Assembly (NCBI GenBank): GCA_964571595.1
Contig: CAZNCJ010000003.1
Span: 13,477 to 77,476 of the forward strand
From: CALCKU01 sp964571595
GTDB lineage: Bacteria; Pseudomonadota; Alphaproteobacteria; Caulobacterales; Maricaulaceae
Direction: 5' to 3'
DNA length: 64,000 bases
The translations under genes were made by a program, and so were the position numbers. Shown here piece by piece: positions 62,584 to 64,000 of the stretch. The notes under the pieces are model-generated. The model saw only the letters and a list, made by a program, of their open reading frames with translations, had not been told where the DNA came from and did not search any database. How positions within the stretch are numbered: position 1 is the stretch's first letter; each line of letters begins with the position of its first letter.

Positions 62584-63696
62584 ATGGCCCCTCTGCTTTC
62601 CATATCCCGACGCACACGTTCTACACCCTGGACGGATAAAAATACGCAACATGGCGTCAAAGCCTATACCGTTTATAACCGCATGTTATTGCCAACTGTT
62701 TTTGAAGACTTTATTGCCGATTACCACCACCTCAAAACCCATGTCCAAGTCTGGGACGTGGCTTGCGAACGTCAAGTGGAGATTAAAGGCCCGCAAGCCT
62801 CTGAACTTGTGCAAATGCTGACCCCGCGAAATCTTAGCAAGATGAAGCTTGATCAATGTTACTATATTCCTGTCGTGGACGAAAAAGGCGGTATGCTCAA
62901 CGACCCGGTCGCGGTGAAACATAATGATGCGCATTGGTGGGTCTCTATAGCAGATTCTGATTTGCTCTACTGGGTAAAAGGCCTCGCAGCTGGGCGGGGC
63001 TTGAATGTGGATATTTCAGAGCCTGACATTCACCCGCTGGCGATACAGGGACCAAAATCCGATGCCCTCATGTCAAAACTTTTCGGGGACGAGATAACAG
63101 AGCTAGGTTTTTTCCGTCACCGAAAGTTTAAATTCGGCGATATGTCCTATACCATTGCCCGCTCGGGTTATTCTGTTCAGGGCGGGTTTGAGATTTATGT
63201 GGACGGCGGCCCGGGCGCGACCACCTTATGGGAGGCCCTGTTTGAGGCTGGCGCGGATCTGAATGTGCGCGCAGGCTGTCCCAACCTGATTGAGCGCATA
63301 GAGGGCGGGCTGCTTTCTTACGGTAATGATATGACATCTGAGAACACGCCGTTTGAAGCCGGCTTGGGACGGTTTTGTAAAGGCGAGAGTGCCGCGCTCT
63401 GTATCGGATCTGAGGCCTTACAGCTTGAGCGTGAAAACGGGCCGAAGCGCCAGATACGCGGCCTGTCCATTTCGGGCGACCCTATCCCCGCCTGCCAAAG
63501 CATTTGGCCAGTAAAAGCACAAGAGGGCGGTGATATAATTGGCGGGGTCAGTTCTGCGGCGTGGTCACCGGACCTGAACACGAATGTCGCCATTGCCATG
63601 ATGGATAAAGCCCATTGGAGTCCGGGGACCAAGGTTGACGTACAAGCCCCGGACATGCCCCGCACCGCCGTGGTGACGAAACTCCCATTTGTTTAG
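62584..63696 (+). CDS. dmdA: DMSP demethylase
   Basis: The 370-residue protein matches DmdA of the glycine-cleavage T fold almost from end to end: RRTRSTPWTDKN, AYTVYNRMLLPTVFEDF, HLKTHVQVWDVACERQVEIKGPQA, DQCYYIPVVDEKGGMLNDPVAVK, SGYSVQGGFEIYVDGG, and NVRAGCPNLIERIEGGLLSYGNDMTSENTPFEAGLGRFC. The YTVYN, VWDVACERQV and LLSYGNDMT blocks set it apart from true aminomethyltransferases. It moves a methyl group from DMSP to THF, giving methylmercaptopropionate and methyl-THF. The downstream dmdB, dmdC and dmdD genes are not identified in the window. A divergent LysR gene likely controls it. Confidence 0.95.
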   Translation: MAPLLSISRRTRSTPWTDKNTQHGVKAYTVYNRMLLPTVFEDFIADYHHLKTHVQVWDVACERQVEIKGPQASELVQMLTPRNLSKMKLDQCYYIPVVDEKGGMLNDPVAVKHNDAHWWVSIADSDLLYWVKGLAAGRGLNVDISEPDIHPLAIQGPKSDALMSKLFGDEITELGFFRHRKFKFGDMSYTIARSGYSVQGGFEIYVDGGPGATTLWEALFEAGADLNVRAGCPNLIERIEGGLLSYGNDMTSENTPFEAGLGRFCKGESAALCIGSEALQLERENGPKRQIRGLSISGDPIPACQSIWPVKAQEGGDIIGGVSSAAWSPDLNTNVAIAMMDKAHWSPGTKVDVQAPDMPRTAVVTKLPFV

Positions 63697-64000
63697 AGGC
63701 CCTTACCCGCGCGAACACTTCGGAACACCCACGCGGTTTCGCGCTCTGCCTTCAAGGGACAAAGATAGATAAACCGCCCTTGGACGGCCTGCGAGGTGAA
63801 GGCTTCGAAGGAAACCTGAAAATTAAAATGTTTTACGAAGCCCTCACCTCGCAGCAGCAGAGTTTTTCAAAGTCCGGGATAGTGATGGGTCTACACGGTC
63901 AACCGAAGTCCGTTGGGCGCATAGGCAGGGTCGTTAACCCCTGCTGCATATAGGGCACGCGGCCCTATTCCCAAATCTACTGGCCTTCCCTATGCCAACG
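63697..64000 (-). ncRNA. Candidate structured RNA region with many inverted repeats, runs to window edge
   Basis: No protein frame of use is open here. A near-perfect 19-bp stem pairs 63789-63807 with 63836-63854; its one non-match is a G-U pair only on the minus strand, which favours that strand. CAAGGG (63753-63758) pairs with CCCTTG (63777-63782). Perfect hairpins lie at 63925-63944 (GCAGGG/CCCTGC) and 63950-63968 (ATAGGGC/GCCCTAT). Both are enclosed by an 11-bp stem of 63911-63924 with 63990-64000, with a three-base bulge, so the element probably continues past the edge. This density of stems suggests a folded RNA. I could not match it to RNase P, tmRNA, 6S or SRP RNA by eye. Confidence 0.45.

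Noticed and set aside
62584..63696. Annotation as glycine cleavage T protein (gcvT)
   Set aside because: The fold is shared, but the blocks YTVYN, VWDVACERQV and LLSYGNDMT are those of DmdA, and no gcvH or gcvP genes are near.
63850..63875. RNase P RNA core near AAAGTCCGGG
   Set aside because: The universal GAGGAAAGTCC block is not intact and the matching 3' ACAGAACCCGGCTTA block is not found within the window.

Overview
The window is chromosomal DNA of moderate GC from an alphaproteobacterium that is very probably marine and heterotrophic. Several signs support this: an rpoN, hpf and ptsN set, long PstC and PstA subunits, a DUF1289 protein, a GlxA/GbdR-type regulator, and above all a clear DMSP demethylase (dmdA) and a DddP-type DMSP lyase in one genome. 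I cannot fix the genus; a SAR116-like or roseobacter-like lineage would fit. There is no phage, insertion sequence, CRISPR array, rRNA or tRNA that I can support.

Left part (1-13.9 kb). A sodium:solute symporter (cut by the window edge) lies with its DUF4212 small subunit. Next come a CaiB-type CoA-transferase, a soluble hybrid histidine kinase, and a tightly coupled trio of HNH protein, tiny membrane protein and cyclophilin lipoprotein. A secreted beta-propeller protein follows, then ppk-ppx, ptsN and hpf.

Phosphate block (14-21.7 kb). A porin-pstS-pstC-pstA-pstB operon lies between hpf and rpoN, genes that are adjacent in many alphaproteobacteria. With ppk and ppx close by, this forms a phosphate and polyphosphate region.

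Middle (21.8-39.7 kb). A methyltransferase is followed by trpF-trpB, an acyl-CoA ligase and trpA. Then come a dimethylglycine/sarcosine dehydrogenase-like flavoprotein with a folate domain, a two-subunit molybdenum hydroxylase, two tandem MscS channels with a clear terminator, an HD-domain protein, an acyl-CoA synthetase, a hydroxyacyl-CoA dehydrogenase/enoyl-CoA hydratase fusion and an alpha/beta hydrolase.

C1 block (39.7-63.7 kb), the most notable part. One long minus-strand array reads fhs, corrinoid protein, DUF1638, metF, methyl-corrinoid:folate methyltransferase, GFA-family protein, RACo-like reactivase, non-pyrrolysine MttB homologue, metY and hydrolase. Divergent from fhs is dddP with a DUF1289 gene and a GbdR-like regulator. 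Further right are a transporter, fdhD, an NAD-linked formate dehydrogenase (fdsA, fdsB, fdsG), a Rieske oxygenase, a LysR regulator and dmdA.

Read together, the MttB system strips a methyl group from an unknown methylated compound onto cobalamin and passes it to tetrahydrofolate, while DmdA makes methyl-tetrahydrofolate from DMSP. MetF can oxidise methyl-THF, Fhs can recover ATP and formate from formyl-THF, and formate dehydrogenase yields CO2 and NADH. Only the FolD step is missing from the window. MetY could capture methanethiol or sulfide. The last 300 bases hold a dense set of inverted repeats that looks like a structured RNA rather than a protein gene.
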